Source: Brevundimonas sp. (GTDB lineage: Bacteria; Pseudomonadota; Alphaproteobacteria; Caulobacterales; Caulobacteraceae). From it: a stretch of 63,244 nt of DNA. The notes under the pieces were generated by a model. The model saw only the letters and a list, made by a program, of their open reading frames with translations, made no database searches and had not been told where the DNA came from. Both the position numbers and the translations under genes were made by a program. The stretch is from positions 1 to 63,244 of the forward strand of contig NZ_JAUYNX010000007.1 of assembly GCF_030704825.1 (NCBI RefSeq), in the 5' to 3' direction. This document shows positions 8,185 through 17,454 of this stretch, in pieces (position 1 is the stretch's first letter; every line of letters starts with the position of its first letter).

Positions 8185-8360
8185 CCTTCTCCCCTTGCGG
8201 GAGAAGGTGGCCGAGCGAAGCGAGGTCGGATGAGGGGTTGCGCCGGCGATTTTGCCTCATCGATAACTGATCGGCCGCAAACCCATCCAGCCGCGCGCCC
8301 CCTCATCCGTCAGTCCCGGCTGCGCCGGTCCTGCCACCTTCTCCCGCAAGGGGAGAAGGT
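8185..8360. repeat. Inverted pair of REP-like palindromic units
   Basis: The left unit (8185-8237) starts with a CCTTCTCCC...GGGAGAAGG hairpin, continues GTGGC and a variable stem, and ends GGATGAGGGG. The right unit (8299-8360) is the same pattern on the opposite strand: CCCCTCATCC, a variable stem, then the same hairpin reversed. About 60 bases lie between them. The head-to-tail inverted arrangement is that of a REP doublet (REPIN). No transposase is nearby. Confidence 0.75.
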
Positions 8361-8366
8361 CTCAGC

Positions 8367-9755
8367 CTACTTCCCCCCGCCCCGGATGGCCCCGGCGAAG
8401 CTCCGCCAGCTCAGTTTCACGTCGGACAGGGCGCCCGCCCGGAACGCCCGGCCGGCCACCCAGACCATCAGCAGGGCGAAGGCGAACATGCCCGCCATGG
8501 TGCCGACGACCTCGAACAGCGGCGGCTCGGACGGGGCCCGGGCGCTCATCAGGAAGGGCGTGAAGAAGGGTATCCACGACAGGATCTGCACCACCGGGGC
8601 GTCCGGCGTCCGCAGCGCCATCTGCATGACCAGCAGCGGCACCACCAGGATCATCATGATCGGCCCCATCAGTGTCTGGGCGTCGCGCGGCGTCTCGCAG
8701 AAGGCTCCGATAGCCGCGAACAGCACCGCGTACATCAGATAGCCGCCGACGGCGTAGGCGATGAAATAGCCGATCATCCCCCCTTCCATCAGCACCTCGG
8801 CGACCATGGCCGCCGTCTCCGGCGCCGCCGTGATCAGGCCGGCCGCGCCGATCCCGCCCCAGACCAGCATCACCGTGGTGGTCAGCATCGCCACGCCCAG
8901 CACCTTGCCGGTCAGGATCTCCGACGCCGAGGCCGAGGACAGCAGCACCTCGAGGATCTTGTTCGACTTCTCCTCCATCACGCTGTTCAGCAGGATGGAG
9001 GCGCCGGTGATGATCAGCGACCACAGGATGAAGCCCGAGGCCAGGCCGATGATCCCGGGCAGCTGATCGCGGAAGGACACCTCGCCGCCGCTCGCCGACC
9101 TCGGCGACAGCGCCGTCACGGCCGGGCGGAAGTGCTCGACCTCCTCGACCACGGCGGGGTCGATTCCCGCGGTATTGAAGGCCTCGCGCCGGTTGGCGCC
9201 CCTGAGCGCATCGCGGATGAAATCCTCGACCGTGTCGTCGGTGGCGCGGCGGGTCCAGACGCGCGCGGCCGGTTTGCCGTCGACGCGGTTGAGCAGGACG
9301 ACCGAGTCCAGTTGATCCGCCTCCGGGAGGTCGTCGCCGAGATAGCGGCGGGCGATCGCCTCGCGGGCTTCGCCCGGCGCGGCGGCCTCCAGATCGGCCG
9401 GCGCGGCCACGATCTGAAGGCGCAGACCGCCCAGACGCCTGAGCGCGTCCCCGGCGGCCGAGGCCCCCGCCTTGCCGCCCTTCTTCTCCGCCTCGGCGGC
9501 GGCCTCGCGGCGGCGTTCCTCCCGCCGCTCCTGGTCCAGCCGCAGGGCGGTGTGGACCGCGGCGGTCAGGCCGGCCGCCTGCGGGCCTTCCTCGACCACC
9601 ACGACCTGGCGCACCGGCTCGGACGACATCATCAGGGCCGGAATGGCCCCGCCCAGCACGCCGAAGATCGGAAAGGCCAGTAAGGACAGCCAGAATCCCA
9701 CCGTCTTGGCGTAGGCGGCGAACTCGCGCCGCGCGATCAGCAGGACGCGCTTCAT
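8367..9755 (-). CDS. ABC transporter permease, NatB/ABC-2 type
   Basis: A 462-residue integral membrane protein with an N-terminal anchor (residues ~15-40), a long extracytoplasmic region containing an Ala/Glu/Lys-rich helix (~90-115), and a cluster of hydrophobic segments from ~245 to 445. This is the layout of NatB-type ABC-2 exporters that work with a NatA-like ATPase. A family-typical block reads VMEEKSNKILEVLLSSASAS. Its ATG overlaps the stop codon of the ATPase gene (ATGA), so the pair is co-translated. The substrate (sodium, drug or lipid) cannot be read from the sequence. Confidence 0.88.
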   Translation of the reverse strand: MKRVLLIARREFAAYAKTVGFWLSLLAFPIFGVLGGAIPALMMSSEPVRQVVVVEEGPQAAGLTAAVHTALRLDQERREERRREAAAEAEKKGGKAGASAAGDALRRLGGLRLQIVAAPADLEAAAPGEAREAIARRYLGDDLPEADQLDSVVLLNRVDGKPAARVWTRRATDDTVEDFIRDALRGANRREAFNTAGIDPAVVEEVEHFRPAVTALSPRSASGGEVSFRDQLPGIIGLASGFILWSLIITGASILLNSVMEEKSNKILEVLLSSASASEILTGKVLGVAMLTTTVMLVWGGIGAAGLITAAPETAAMVAEVLMEGGMIGYFIAYAVGGYLMYAVLFAAIGAFCETPRDAQTLMGPIMMILVVPLLVMQMALRTPDAPVVQILSWIPFFTPFLMSARAPSEPPLFEVVGTMAGMFAFALLMVWVAGRAFRAGALSDVKLSWRSFAGAIRGGGK

Positions 9756-10711
9756 CGGACGGCCTCCGCGCCCGCCTTCACGGACTGGTCGATGTCGGGA
9801 TTGTCTCCGGTCAGGCCGATGAAGGCGTCGTGCAAACTGGGCTCGCGCAGTTCGAACCGGCGCACGTCCAGTCCGCCCAGGAAGGCCGCCTTCAACGCCT
9901 CCTGCCCTCGGCCGCCCTGCCCCAGCCCGGCCCTCAGCACGCGCACGCCGTCGCTTTCAGAGACCACCTCGACCCCGCTGACGCCGGGCAGGGCCGCGGC
10001 CTGGGACGCGTCGATCGCGCCCTCCAGTTCCAGGAACCGCGGCGTGGTCGCCCGGGCCTCGGTCACCGTGCCCTCGAAGGCCTTCCGGCCCCGGGCCAGC
10101 AGCACCACCTTGTCGCACAGCCGCTCGGCGTGCTGCATCACATGGGTCGAGAACAGCACCGTCGCCCCGTCGGCCGCCAGCTGCCGGATCACCGCCTCCA
10201 GCCCCTGCTGATTGACCGGATCAAGGCCCGAGAAGGGTTCGTCGAGAATCACGAACTCCGGCCGGTGCACCACCGAAGCGATCAGCTGGACCTTCTGGGC
10301 CATCCCCTTGGACAGCTCCTTCATCTTCTTTTTCTTCGCCGCGCCCAGCCCCTGGGCGTCCAGCATCTCCCGGGCCCGTCGGCGGCCCTCGCCGGTCGGC
10401 AGGCCCTTCAGGGCGCCGAAGAAGGCGATGGCGTCGACAGGGGTCATCTTCTTGTACAGGCCGCGCTCCTCCGGGAGGAAGCCGATCCGGTCGCGCACCT
10501 TGCGGCCGTCGTCGGCCCCGAGGATGCCGATCCGGCCCGAGGTCACGCCCTGCAAACCCAGGATCATGCGGATGGTCGAGGTCTTGCCCGCGCCGTTCGG
10601 ACCCAGGAAGCCGCAAATGGTTCCCTTTTCGACCTGGAAGCTCAGATCGCGCACGGCCTGGAAATCGCCGTACCGCTTGCTGACTCCTTCGAGCGTCAAC
10701 GCCGCCGCCAT
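9752..10711 (-). CDS. ABC transporter ATP-binding protein, NatA type
   Basis: A 319-residue ATPase with Walker A GPNGAGKTST near residue 38, an ABC signature LSKGMAQKVQ, Walker B FVILDEPFSGLDP and the switch histidine in STHVMQH. The ~90-residue C-terminal region is the regulatory extension usual in NatA-like exporter ATPases. It lies upstream of its permease and overlaps it by four bases. Inner-membrane export is inferred. Confidence 0.92.
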   Translation of the reverse strand: MAAALTLEGVSKRYGDFQAVRDLSFQVEKGTICGFLGPNGAGKTSTIRMILGLQGVTSGRIGILGADDGRKVRDRIGFLPEERGLYKKMTPVDAIAFFGALKGLPTGEGRRRAREMLDAQGLGAAKKKKMKELSKGMAQKVQLIASVVHRPEFVILDEPFSGLDPVNQQGLEAVIRQLAADGATVLFSTHVMQHAERLCDKVVLLARGRKAFEGTVTEARATTPRFLELEGAIDASQAAALPGVSGVEVVSESDGVRVLRAGLGQGGRGQEALKAAFLGGLDVRRFELREPSLHDAFIGLTGDNPDIDQSVKAGAEAVR

Positions 10712-10800
10712 GATCCCTCCGAACGCCCGTGTCTGTTCCTGACAGGGATAGGTGTGTAAAGGATGTTTGACAAGCCGGTCCCGGGCCCGCCGTGCTCCGT

Positions 10801-10820
10801 TGTCATGAATTCCATGTCAT
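10801..10820 (+). promoter_or_regulatory. TGTCAT direct repeat upstream of phoR
   Basis: Two exact TGTCAT elements start 14 bases apart, 39 bases before the phoR start. They resemble Pho-box half-sites, but the spacing is 14 rather than the usual 11, so binding by PhoB is uncertain. Confidence 0.35.
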
Positions 10821-10858
10821 GTTCGCCGATACGAGTCGCGCGACCGACGAAAGCGTGA

Positions 10859-12274
10859 ATGCCCTACGAAGTCTCTTCCTCTCCCGTGGCGCCCCCGGCC
10901 GGCTCCCGCCTGTGGACGGCCGGCGCCAGCGCGGGCGTCGCCATCGTGGTGCTCGTCGGCCTCGCCGTCCTTCACCCCGACCTGGCTCCCTGGCTGCTGG
11001 GCGGCGCGATGCTGGTCGGCCTCACCGCCTGGGCCCTGAACCGGAGCCCCGCCGCGCCGGTCCGCGCCGCCGACGGAACCGGGCCCGCTCCGGCCGCGGC
11101 GCCGCTGGAAAGCGACGCGTCGCTTCTGGACAGCGTCTTCGAGGCCCTGGCCGACCCGGTTCTGGTGGTTTCCGGCGGAGAAGCCGACGACATCGCCGGC
11201 CGCCGCATCGTGCTGGCCAACGCCGCCGCCCGCGATCTGCTGCGCATCCAGCGCGAAGGCGCCCTGCTGGTGCCGGTGCTCCGCGATCCCGCGGTGCTCG
11301 AGGCGATCGACGAAGCCCTGTTCGGCGGCCTGACGCGCACCACCGATTACGCCGGCGTCGGCGCCCAGACCCGGCACTGGCGAGCCCTGACCCGGCCGCT
11401 GTCCTCCGGGGACGGCGGCGGGCTGGCCCTGGTGGTCCTGCGCGACGAGACCGACGTACGGCGCATGGAGCTGATGCGCGTCGACTTCCTCGCCAACGCC
11501 AGCCACGAGCTCAAGACCCCCCTGGCCTCGCTCTCGGGCTTCATCGAGACGCTGAAGGGCCACGCCCGCGACGACCCCAAGGCCCGGGACCGGTTTCTCG
11601 ACATCATGGCCGCCCAGGCCGACCGGATGAGCCGGCTGGTCGCGGACCTGCTGTCGCTCAGCCGCATCGAGCTGAACGAGCATATTCCGCCGGCCGGCCG
11701 GGTCGATCTGGCCCGCGCCGCCGCCGACGTGGTCGACGCCGTCAGCGTGCTGTCGGCCGAGCGCGGAGTGACCGTGCGGCTGCACGACCGCGAGACCAGC
11801 GCCCCGGTTCACGGCGACCGCGACGAAATCCTCCAGGTGGTCCAGAATCTGGTCGACAACGCCGTCAAATATTCGCCCCCGGGCGGCACGGTCGAGATCG
11901 TCATCCGGCCCGACATCACCCTGGACGAGGGTTCGGCGCCCTGGTCGGGCGAGAATCGCGGCGAGGGCGCGACGCGCCTGCCTCTCGTCACGCCGGACCG
12001 CGAGGTCGGCCAGCGCTACGCCGCCGTCACCGTGCGCGATCGCGGGCCCGGCATGGCGCGCGAACATCTGCCGCGCCTGACCGAGCGCTTCTATCGGGTC
12101 GAAGGGCAGAAGAGCGGCGAACGCCAGGGCACCGGCCTGGGCCTGGCCATCGTCAAACACATCGTCAACCGGCACCGAGGCGGGCTGACGGTCGAGAGCG
12201 CGCCGGGGCTGGGCGCCGTCTTCACGGCCTATTTCCCCGTCGCCCCGCGCCGGGACGTCGCGACGCCGGTGTGA
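10859..12274 (+). CDS. phoR: Phosphate regulon sensor histidine kinase PhoR
   Basis: A 471-residue membrane-anchored kinase. Two hydrophobic segments lie within residues ~20-60, a PAS-like region at ~90-200, then HisKA with the phosphoacceptor H216 in NASHELKTPLAS, and a HATPase domain with N box LVDNAVKYS, G1 DRGPGMA and G2 GTGLGLAIVKH. It would phosphorylate PhoB when phosphate is scarce and interact with PstSCAB-PhoU. It heads the cluster phoR-pstC-pstA-pstB-phoU-phoB, the order found in Caulobacter. An insertion around residues 360-385 in the ATPase domain is variable. Confidence 0.9.
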   Translation: MPYEVSSSPVAPPAGSRLWTAGASAGVAIVVLVGLAVLHPDLAPWLLGGAMLVGLTAWALNRSPAAPVRAADGTGPAPAAAPLESDASLLDSVFEALADPVLVVSGGEADDIAGRRIVLANAAARDLLRIQREGALLVPVLRDPAVLEAIDEALFGGLTRTTDYAGVGAQTRHWRALTRPLSSGDGGGLALVVLRDETDVRRMELMRVDFLANASHELKTPLASLSGFIETLKGHARDDPKARDRFLDIMAAQADRMSRLVADLLSLSRIELNEHIPPAGRVDLARAAADVVDAVSVLSAERGVTVRLHDRETSAPVHGDRDEILQVVQNLVDNAVKYSPPGGTVEIVIRPDITLDEGSAPWSGENRGEGATRLPLVTPDREVGQRYAAVTVRDRGPGMAREHLPRLTERFYRVEGQKSGERQGTGLGLAIVKHIVNRHRGGLTVESAPGLGAVFTAYFPVAPRRDVATPV

Positions 12275-12310
12275 CGCTTCCGTCTCGACCGGCCCGACGA
12301 CGTAACAGAA

Positions 12311-12328
12311 CTGTCACGCGGCCGTCTT
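12311..12328 (+). promoter_or_regulatory. Candidate Pho box upstream of pstC
   Basis: CTGTCAC-GCGG-CCGTCTT: the first half-site matches the CTGTCA(T/C) consensus, the second matches 5 of 7, and the repeats are 11 bases apart as in known Pho boxes. It sits 84 bases before the pstC start in the phoR-pstC gap, suggesting PhoB-controlled transcription of pstCAB-phoUB. Confidence 0.6.
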
Positions 12329-12411
12329 AATCCGCTGACCATTCGGGGGCAGGTTCCGCCGCGGGGCGAACCGGGCGACCGGCCGTTCCGATTCCCGCTC
12401 CCCGGACGCCC

Positions 12412-13854
12412 ATGACCTGGCTTTTCCTGCCGATCCTGATCGCCGCAGCCTTCGCCGCCTATGTCGGCGGCCGGGCCGTGGCCGGTCGGCGGGCCGCCGG
12501 CCTGCCGTCCGGACAGCGCGCCCACTCCCGTCCCGGCCAACACGGCGCCTACGCCCTGATCTGGACGCTGATCCCGGCCCTGGTCGTGCTGATCGCGGCC
12601 TCGATCTTCTCGCCGGACATCGAACGCCAGCTCACCGCCTCCGGCGCGCCCGAGGCGGTGCAGCAGCTCGAACCCTTCCGCCGCGAAGCCTTCTTCGCCG
12701 ACGCCCGGGCCGTGGGCGCAGGACGTCCGGCGGTTCAGATCTGGCCCGCGCCCCATGCGGAGCTCCTGCCCGCCGAGGGCCGGCGAGTCGCGCGCATCGG
12801 CCATATGCTGGACCTCGGCGGCCTGGTCGGGGGCGCTTTGGCCGCCCTGCTCGGCGCCCTGTTCGTCTTCGGCCAGATCCGCCCCGGCATGCGGGCCCGC
12901 AACCGGGTCGAGGGCTGGATCGTCGGCCTGCTGTTCGTCTGCTCCGCCGTGGCCATACTGACCACCGTCGGCATCATCGCCTCGCTGGTCTATGATTCGA
13001 TCCGCTTCTTCTCCACCGTCCCGATCACCGAATTCCTGTTCGGGACCCAGTGGAGCCCGCAAACCGCCATCCGCGCCGACCAGGTCGGCTCGACGGGCGC
13101 CTTCGGGGCCCTGCCCCTGTTCGTCGGCACCTTCCTGATCATGCTGATCGCCATGGCCGTGGCGGCCCCGGTGGGCCTGTTCTCCGCCATCTACCTGTCG
13201 GAATACGCGGGCCCCGCCTTCCGCGCCGTGGTCAAGCCGGTGCTGGAGATTCTCGCCGGCGTGCCGACCGTGGTCTACGGCTTCTTCGCCGCCCTGACCG
13301 TCGGGCCCGCGTTTCGCGAATTCTTCAACGGCCTGGGCGCCCTGATGGTCGGCGGTCCGCTGGACGGCCTCGGCCAGTATCTGATGCTGGTCCAGAACCA
13401 GATGGCGCTCGTCGCCGGGGCGGTCATGGGCATCATGCTGATCCCCTTCGTCAGCTCCCTGTCCGACGACATCATCAACGCCGTGCCCCAGTCGCTGCGG
13501 GACGGTTCCTACGCCATGGGGGCGACGAAGTCCGAGACGGTCAAACGGGTGCTGCTGCCCGCCGCCCTGCCCGGCGTGGCCGGGGCCATGCTGCTGGCCA
13601 TGTCGCGGGCCATCGGCGAGACCATGATCGTGACCATGGCGGCGGGCCTCGCCGCCCGCCTGACCCTGAACCCGCTGGACACGGTCACCACCGTCACGGT
13701 CCAGATCGTGACCTTGCTGACCGGCGACCAGGAGTTCAACAGCCCCAAGACCCTGTCCGCCTTCGGCCTGGGGCTGACCCTGTTCCTGGTCACCCTGCTG
13801 CTGAACATCGTCGCCCAGCGCATCGTCCAGACCTATCGGCAGCAATATGACTGA
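12412..13854 (+). CDS. pstC: Phosphate ABC transporter permease PstC
   Basis: A 480-residue inner-membrane permease of the high-affinity phosphate importer. The C-terminal ~300 residues are the standard PstC core with six hydrophobic segments and the EAA-like loop (PQSLRDGSYAMGATKSETVK). The first ~150 residues are an extension with additional hydrophobic segments, making the protein longer than the ~320 residues of enteric PstC. Its stop overlaps the pstA start by eight bases. No pstS gene is in the window. Confidence 0.93.
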   Translation: MTWLFLPILIAAAFAAYVGGRAVAGRRAAGLPSGQRAHSRPGQHGAYALIWTLIPALVVLIAASIFSPDIERQLTASGAPEAVQQLEPFRREAFFADARAVGAGRPAVQIWPAPHAELLPAEGRRVARIGHMLDLGGLVGGALAALLGALFVFGQIRPGMRARNRVEGWIVGLLFVCSAVAILTTVGIIASLVYDSIRFFSTVPITEFLFGTQWSPQTAIRADQVGSTGAFGALPLFVGTFLIMLIAMAVAAPVGLFSAIYLSEYAGPAFRAVVKPVLEILAGVPTVVYGFFAALTVGPAFREFFNGLGALMVGGPLDGLGQYLMLVQNQMALVAGAVMGIMLIPFVSSLSDDIINAVPQSLRDGSYAMGATKSETVKRVLLPAALPGVAGAMLLAMSRAIGETMIVTMAAGLAARLTLNPLDTVTTVTVQIVTLLTGDQEFNSPKTLSAFGLGLTLFLVTLLLNIVAQRIVQTYRQQYD

Positions 13855-15127
13855 CGTAACGCCGGAAATGCGCGCCGACCGCCTGCGCGCCGGGCTGAAG
13901 CGCCGCTACGCCCGCGAGGGCCGCTTCAAGCTGTACGGCCTGCTGGCCATCGGCGTGGCCGTCGGCTTCCTGCTGTTGCTGCTGGGCCGGATCATCGAGC
14001 AGGGCCACACCGCCTTCTACACCCACACCCTGACCGTGCCGGTCTACATGGACCCGGGCCGCGTCGACGTCGCCTATCCGCAGGGGACCAATTTCGAGCA
14101 GCTGGTCGCGGAGCAGCAACTGGCCCGCTTCGGCGTCGCCGACGACGCCGGGGGGACGAAGGCCGCGGCCATGCGCGGCCTGTTCTCGTCCGAGCTGAAG
14201 TTCGTGGCCGCCGCCCGCGTCGCCCGCCAGCCCGGCCTGATCGGCCAGACGCTGCCGATCGCCGCGCCGGTTTCGGACGACGCCGACCTGTATCTGAAGG
14301 GCGAGATCTCGCGCTCGACTCCGGCCGACCAGCGCCGTCTGTCCGACGAACAGCTCGACTGGCTGGACCGGATGAAGGCCGACGGCCTGGTCGCCGCCCA
14401 CTTCAACAGCGGCCTGTTCACCAAGGGCGATTCGACCGAACCGGAGCTGGCCGGCGTGCTCGGCGCCGTAATCGGATCGGCGCTGATGCTGCTGGTCACC
14501 GCCGCGATCGCCATTCCGCTGGGCGTCGGCGCCGCCCTGTATCTTGAGGAGTTCGCGCCGCGCGGCCGGATCACCGACCTGATCGAGGTCAATATCAACA
14601 ACCTCGCCGCCGTGCCGTCGATCATCTACGGCCTGCTGGGCCTGGCCCTGTTCATCAACTGGATGCACCTGCCCCGCGCCAGTCCGCTGGTCGGCGGTCT
14701 GGTCCTGGCCCTGATGGCCTTGCCGACGATCATCATCGCCACCCGCTCGTCCCTGAAGGCGGTGCCGCCCTCGATCCGCGAGGCCGCCCTGGCCATGGGC
14801 GCCTCGAAAACCCAGACCGTCTTCCAGCACACCCTGCCGCTGGCCATGCCCGGCGTCATGACCGGCGCCATCATCTCCATGGCCCACGCCCTCGGCGAGA
14901 CCGCCCCCCTGCTGCTGATCGGCATGGTCAGCTTCATCCCGGGCATTCCCACCAGCATCGGCGAGCCGACCGGGGCCCTGCCCTCGCTGGTCTATATCTG
15001 GGAGAACGCCTCCGAACGCGCTTTCCACGAGCGTACGGCCGCGGCCATCCTCGTCCTTCTCGCCTTCATGATCGTCATGAACGCCGCCGCCATCTTCCTG
15101 CGCCGGCGCTTCGAACGCCGGTGGTAA
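13847..15127 (+). CDS. pstA: Phosphate ABC transporter permease PstA
   Basis: A 426-residue partner permease of PstC. After the first transmembrane segment (~residues 30-52) there is an enlarged polar region (~55-195) absent from the ~290-residue enteric protein, then five hydrophobic segments and the EAA loop PPSIREAALAMGASKTQTV. It starts within the end of pstC and is followed six bases later by pstB. The enlarged periplasmic part mirrors the extension in PstC. Confidence 0.93.
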   Translation: MTDVTPEMRADRLRAGLKRRYAREGRFKLYGLLAIGVAVGFLLLLLGRIIEQGHTAFYTHTLTVPVYMDPGRVDVAYPQGTNFEQLVAEQQLARFGVADDAGGTKAAAMRGLFSSELKFVAAARVARQPGLIGQTLPIAAPVSDDADLYLKGEISRSTPADQRRLSDEQLDWLDRMKADGLVAAHFNSGLFTKGDSTEPELAGVLGAVIGSALMLLVTAAIAIPLGVGAALYLEEFAPRGRITDLIEVNINNLAAVPSIIYGLLGLALFINWMHLPRASPLVGGLVLALMALPTIIIATRSSLKAVPPSIREAALAMGASKTQTVFQHTLPLAMPGVMTGAIISMAHALGETAPLLLIGMVSFIPGIPTSIGEPTGALPSLVYIWENASERAFHERTAAAILVLLAFMIVMNAAAIFLRRRFERRW

Positions 15128-15133
15128 GCTGAA

Positions 15134-16012
15134 ATGAAGTTCAACATCTTTCGCGCGGCGGACGGCACCGAAGGCGGCGGCGCGGGCGGCGAAGCCCCGT
15201 CCGGCACGCCCGTCATGGCGGCCCCGCCGGTCGTGCACGGCTCCGCGCCGGTCGGTCCGACCAAGATCGCCGCGCGTGACGTCTCGGTTTTCTACAGCGG
15301 CAAGCAGGCGCTCTACGACGTCTCGCTGGACATCCCGGACAAGACCGTCACCGCCCTGATCGGCCCGTCGGGCTGCGGCAAGTCGACCTTCCTGCGGACC
15401 ATGAACCGCATGAACGACACCATTCCGGGGGCCAGGGTCACCGGCCGCATCGAGATGGACGGCGAGGACATCAATGCGAAGTCGGTCGATCCCGTGCTGC
15501 TGCGCGCCCGCGTCGGCATGGTGTTCCAGAAGCCGAACCCCTTCCCCAAGACCATCTACGAAAACGTCGCCTACGGCCCCCGGATCCACGGTCTGGCGGC
15601 GTCCAAGGCCGAGCTCGATGTCGTGGTCGAGGCCTCGCTGAAGCGCGCCGGCCTGTGGGAAGAGGTCGCGGACCGGCTGCACTCGCCCGGCACCGGCCTG
15701 TCCGGCGGTCAGCAGCAGCGCCTCGTCATCGCCCGCGCCATCGCCGTCGAGCCCGAAGTCATCCTGATGGACGAGCCCTGCTCGGCCCTCGACCCCATCG
15801 CCACGGCCAAGATCGAGGAACTGATCGACGAGCTGCGCGAGCGCTACTGCATCGTCATCGTCACCCATTCCATGGCCCAGGCCGCGCGCGTCAGCCAGCG
15901 CACCGCCTTCTTCCACATGGGACGGCTGGTCGAGACCGGCGACACCGAGGACATCTTCACCAATCCGCGCGAGCGCCGTACGCTCGACTACATCACGGGA
16001 CGGTTCGGATGA
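15134..16012 (+). CDS. pstB: Phosphate ABC transporter ATP-binding protein PstB
   Basis: A 292-residue ATPase of the Pst importer. Walker [10 protein letters not shown] lies near residue 78, the signature LSGGQQQRL near 190, and Walker [14 protein letters not shown] next to it. The first ~40 residues are a Gly/Ala/Pro-rich leader not found in shorter PstB proteins, so a later start near residue 28 is possible. It overlaps phoU by ATGA. Confidence 0.95.
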   Translation: MKFNIFRAADGTEGGGAGGEAPSGTPVMAAPPVVHGSAPVGPTKIAARDVSVFYSGKQALYDVSLDIPDKTVTALIGPSGCGKSTFLRTMNRMNDTIPGARVTGRIEMDGEDINAKSVDPVLLRARVGMVFQKPNPFPKTIYENVAYGPRIHGLAASKAELDVVVEASLKRAGLWEEVADRLHSPGTGLSGGQQQRLVIARAIAVEPEVILMDEPCSALDPIATAKIEELIDELRERYCIVIVTHSMAQAARVSQRTAFFHMGRLVETGDTEDIFTNPRERRTLDYITGRFG

Positions 16013-16743
16013 ACCAGCACACCGTCAAGGCCTATGGGGACGAGCTGAACCAGCTGACCGCGGAGGTCGCCCGCATGGGCGGCCTGGCCGAGGCGCAGGT
16101 GGCCGACGCGGTGGACTCCGTGGCCCGCCGCGACATCGCCCTGGCCCGCGCCGTGGTCGATCGTGACGCCAGGCTCGACGCCATGCACCGCGACATCGAG
16201 CGCAAGGCCATCCGTCTCATCGCCCTGCGCCAGCCCGTGGCCTCGGACCTGCGCCGCGCCCTGGCCTCGATGAAGCTGGCGACGGACCTGGAGCGCACCG
16301 GCGACCTGGCCAAGAACATCGCCAAGCGCGGCCTGATCCTGGCCGAGGGCGAGCCGATGCCGCCCTTGACCCGCTCGATCGAGCGGATGGGCAAGCTGGT
16401 TTCGATGCGCCTGCGCGACGTGCTCGACGCCTACGCGGCCGCCGAGGTGGACCGCGCGGTGGCCGTCTGGAACACCGACGACGAGGTCGACGAGCACTAC
16501 AACGCCCTGTTCCGCGAACTGCTGACCTACATGATGGGCGATCCTCGCACGATCACGGCGGGCACCCACCTGCTGTTCATGGCCAAGAACCTCGAACGGA
16601 TCGGCGACCACGCCACCAACATCGCCGAGACCATCTACTACGAGATCACCGGCCAGGAATTCGCCGGCGAACGCCCCCGCTGGAATCCCGACCCGGACGA
16701 GGACGGTTCGCCTCCCGCGCCGGATCCGACGACGCCTGCCTGA
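16009..16743 (+). CDS. phoU: Phosphate signalling protein PhoU
   Basis: A 244-residue PhoU with two related three-helix bundles, each carrying a metal-binding pattern ([17 protein letters not shown] at ~100 and [16 protein letters not shown] at ~195). It connects the Pst transporter to PhoR and represses the Pho regulon when phosphate is ample. The last ~25 residues are a Pro/Asp-rich tail. It overlaps pstB by four bases, and phoB follows 14 bases downstream. Confidence 0.95.
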   Translation: MNQHTVKAYGDELNQLTAEVARMGGLAEAQVADAVDSVARRDIALARAVVDRDARLDAMHRDIERKAIRLIALRQPVASDLRRALASMKLATDLERTGDLAKNIAKRGLILAEGEPMPPLTRSIERMGKLVSMRLRDVLDAYAAAEVDRAVAVWNTDDEVDEHYNALFRELLTYMMGDPRTITAGTHLLFMAKNLERIGDHATNIAETIYYEITGQEFAGERPRWNPDPDEDGSPPAPDPTTPA

Positions 16744-16757
16744 CTGGAGAGACCGCC

Positions 16758-17447
16758 GTGCAGCCCTATGTTCTGGTGATGGAAGACGAGGACGCCTTGG
16801 CGACCTTGCTCTCGTACAACCTGGAAAAGGAAGGCTATCGCGTCGTCGTCGCCTCCGATGGCGAGGAGGGGATGCTGCAGATCGACGAGCGTCTGCCCGA
16901 CCTGGTCCTGCTCGACTGGATGCTGCCCAAGCTGTCGGGCATCGAGGTCTGCCGCCGGATTCGCGGCAAGGCCGAGACGCGCAACCTGCCGATCATCATG
17001 CTGACCGCGCGCGGCGAGGAGAGCGACCGCATCCGCGGCCTGGACACCGGCGCCGACGACTATCTGACCAAGCCCTTCTCGATGTCGGAACTGATCGCCC
17101 GCATTCGCGCCGTGCTGCGCCGCATCCGTCCGGGCCTGGCCGACGACAGCATCAACCACGGCGACATCGTCATCGACCGCGTCGCCCACCGCGTCCGCCG
17201 CTCGGGCCAGGAGATCCACCTCGGCCCGACCGAATTCCGCCTGCTCGACCATCTGATGCAGCACCCGGGGCGTGTGTTCAGCCGCGAACAGCTGCTGGAC
17301 GCGGTCTGGGGTTCGGACGTCTATGTCGAGGCCCGCACGGTCGACGTCCACGTGGGCCGCCTGCGCAAGGCGCTCAACGTCGAGGGCACGGTCAACCCGA
17401 TCCGCACGGTGCGGTCGGCGGGCTATTCGCTGGATCTGGGCGGCTAG
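16758..17447 (+). CDS. phoB: Phosphate regulon response regulator PhoB
   Basis: A 229-residue OmpR-family regulator. The receiver domain has acidic residues in VMEDEDAL, the phosphorylated D53 in LVLLDWMLPK, and the lysine in YLTKPFS. A winged-helix DNA-binding domain follows from ~130, with HVGRLRKAL in the recognition region. The GTG start has GGAGAG upstream. It closes the phoR-pst-phoU operon and converges on the next gene with seven bases between stops. Confidence 0.95.
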   Translation: MQPYVLVMEDEDALATLLSYNLEKEGYRVVVASDGEEGMLQIDERLPDLVLLDWMLPKLSGIEVCRRIRGKAETRNLPIIMLTARGEESDRIRGLDTGADDYLTKPFSMSELIARIRAVLRRIRPGLADDSINHGDIVIDRVAHRVRRSGQEIHLGPTEFRLLDHLMQHPGRVFSREQLLDAVWGSDVYVEARTVDVHVGRLRKALNVEGTVNPIRTVRSAGYSLDLGG

Positions 17448-17454
17448 GCGCCGA

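Noticed and set aside
13790..15916. Long minus-strand open frame opposite pstA and pstB
   Set aside because: Antisense to two clear pst genes; composition is Gly/Asp/Gln/Val-rich shadow sequence without motifs.
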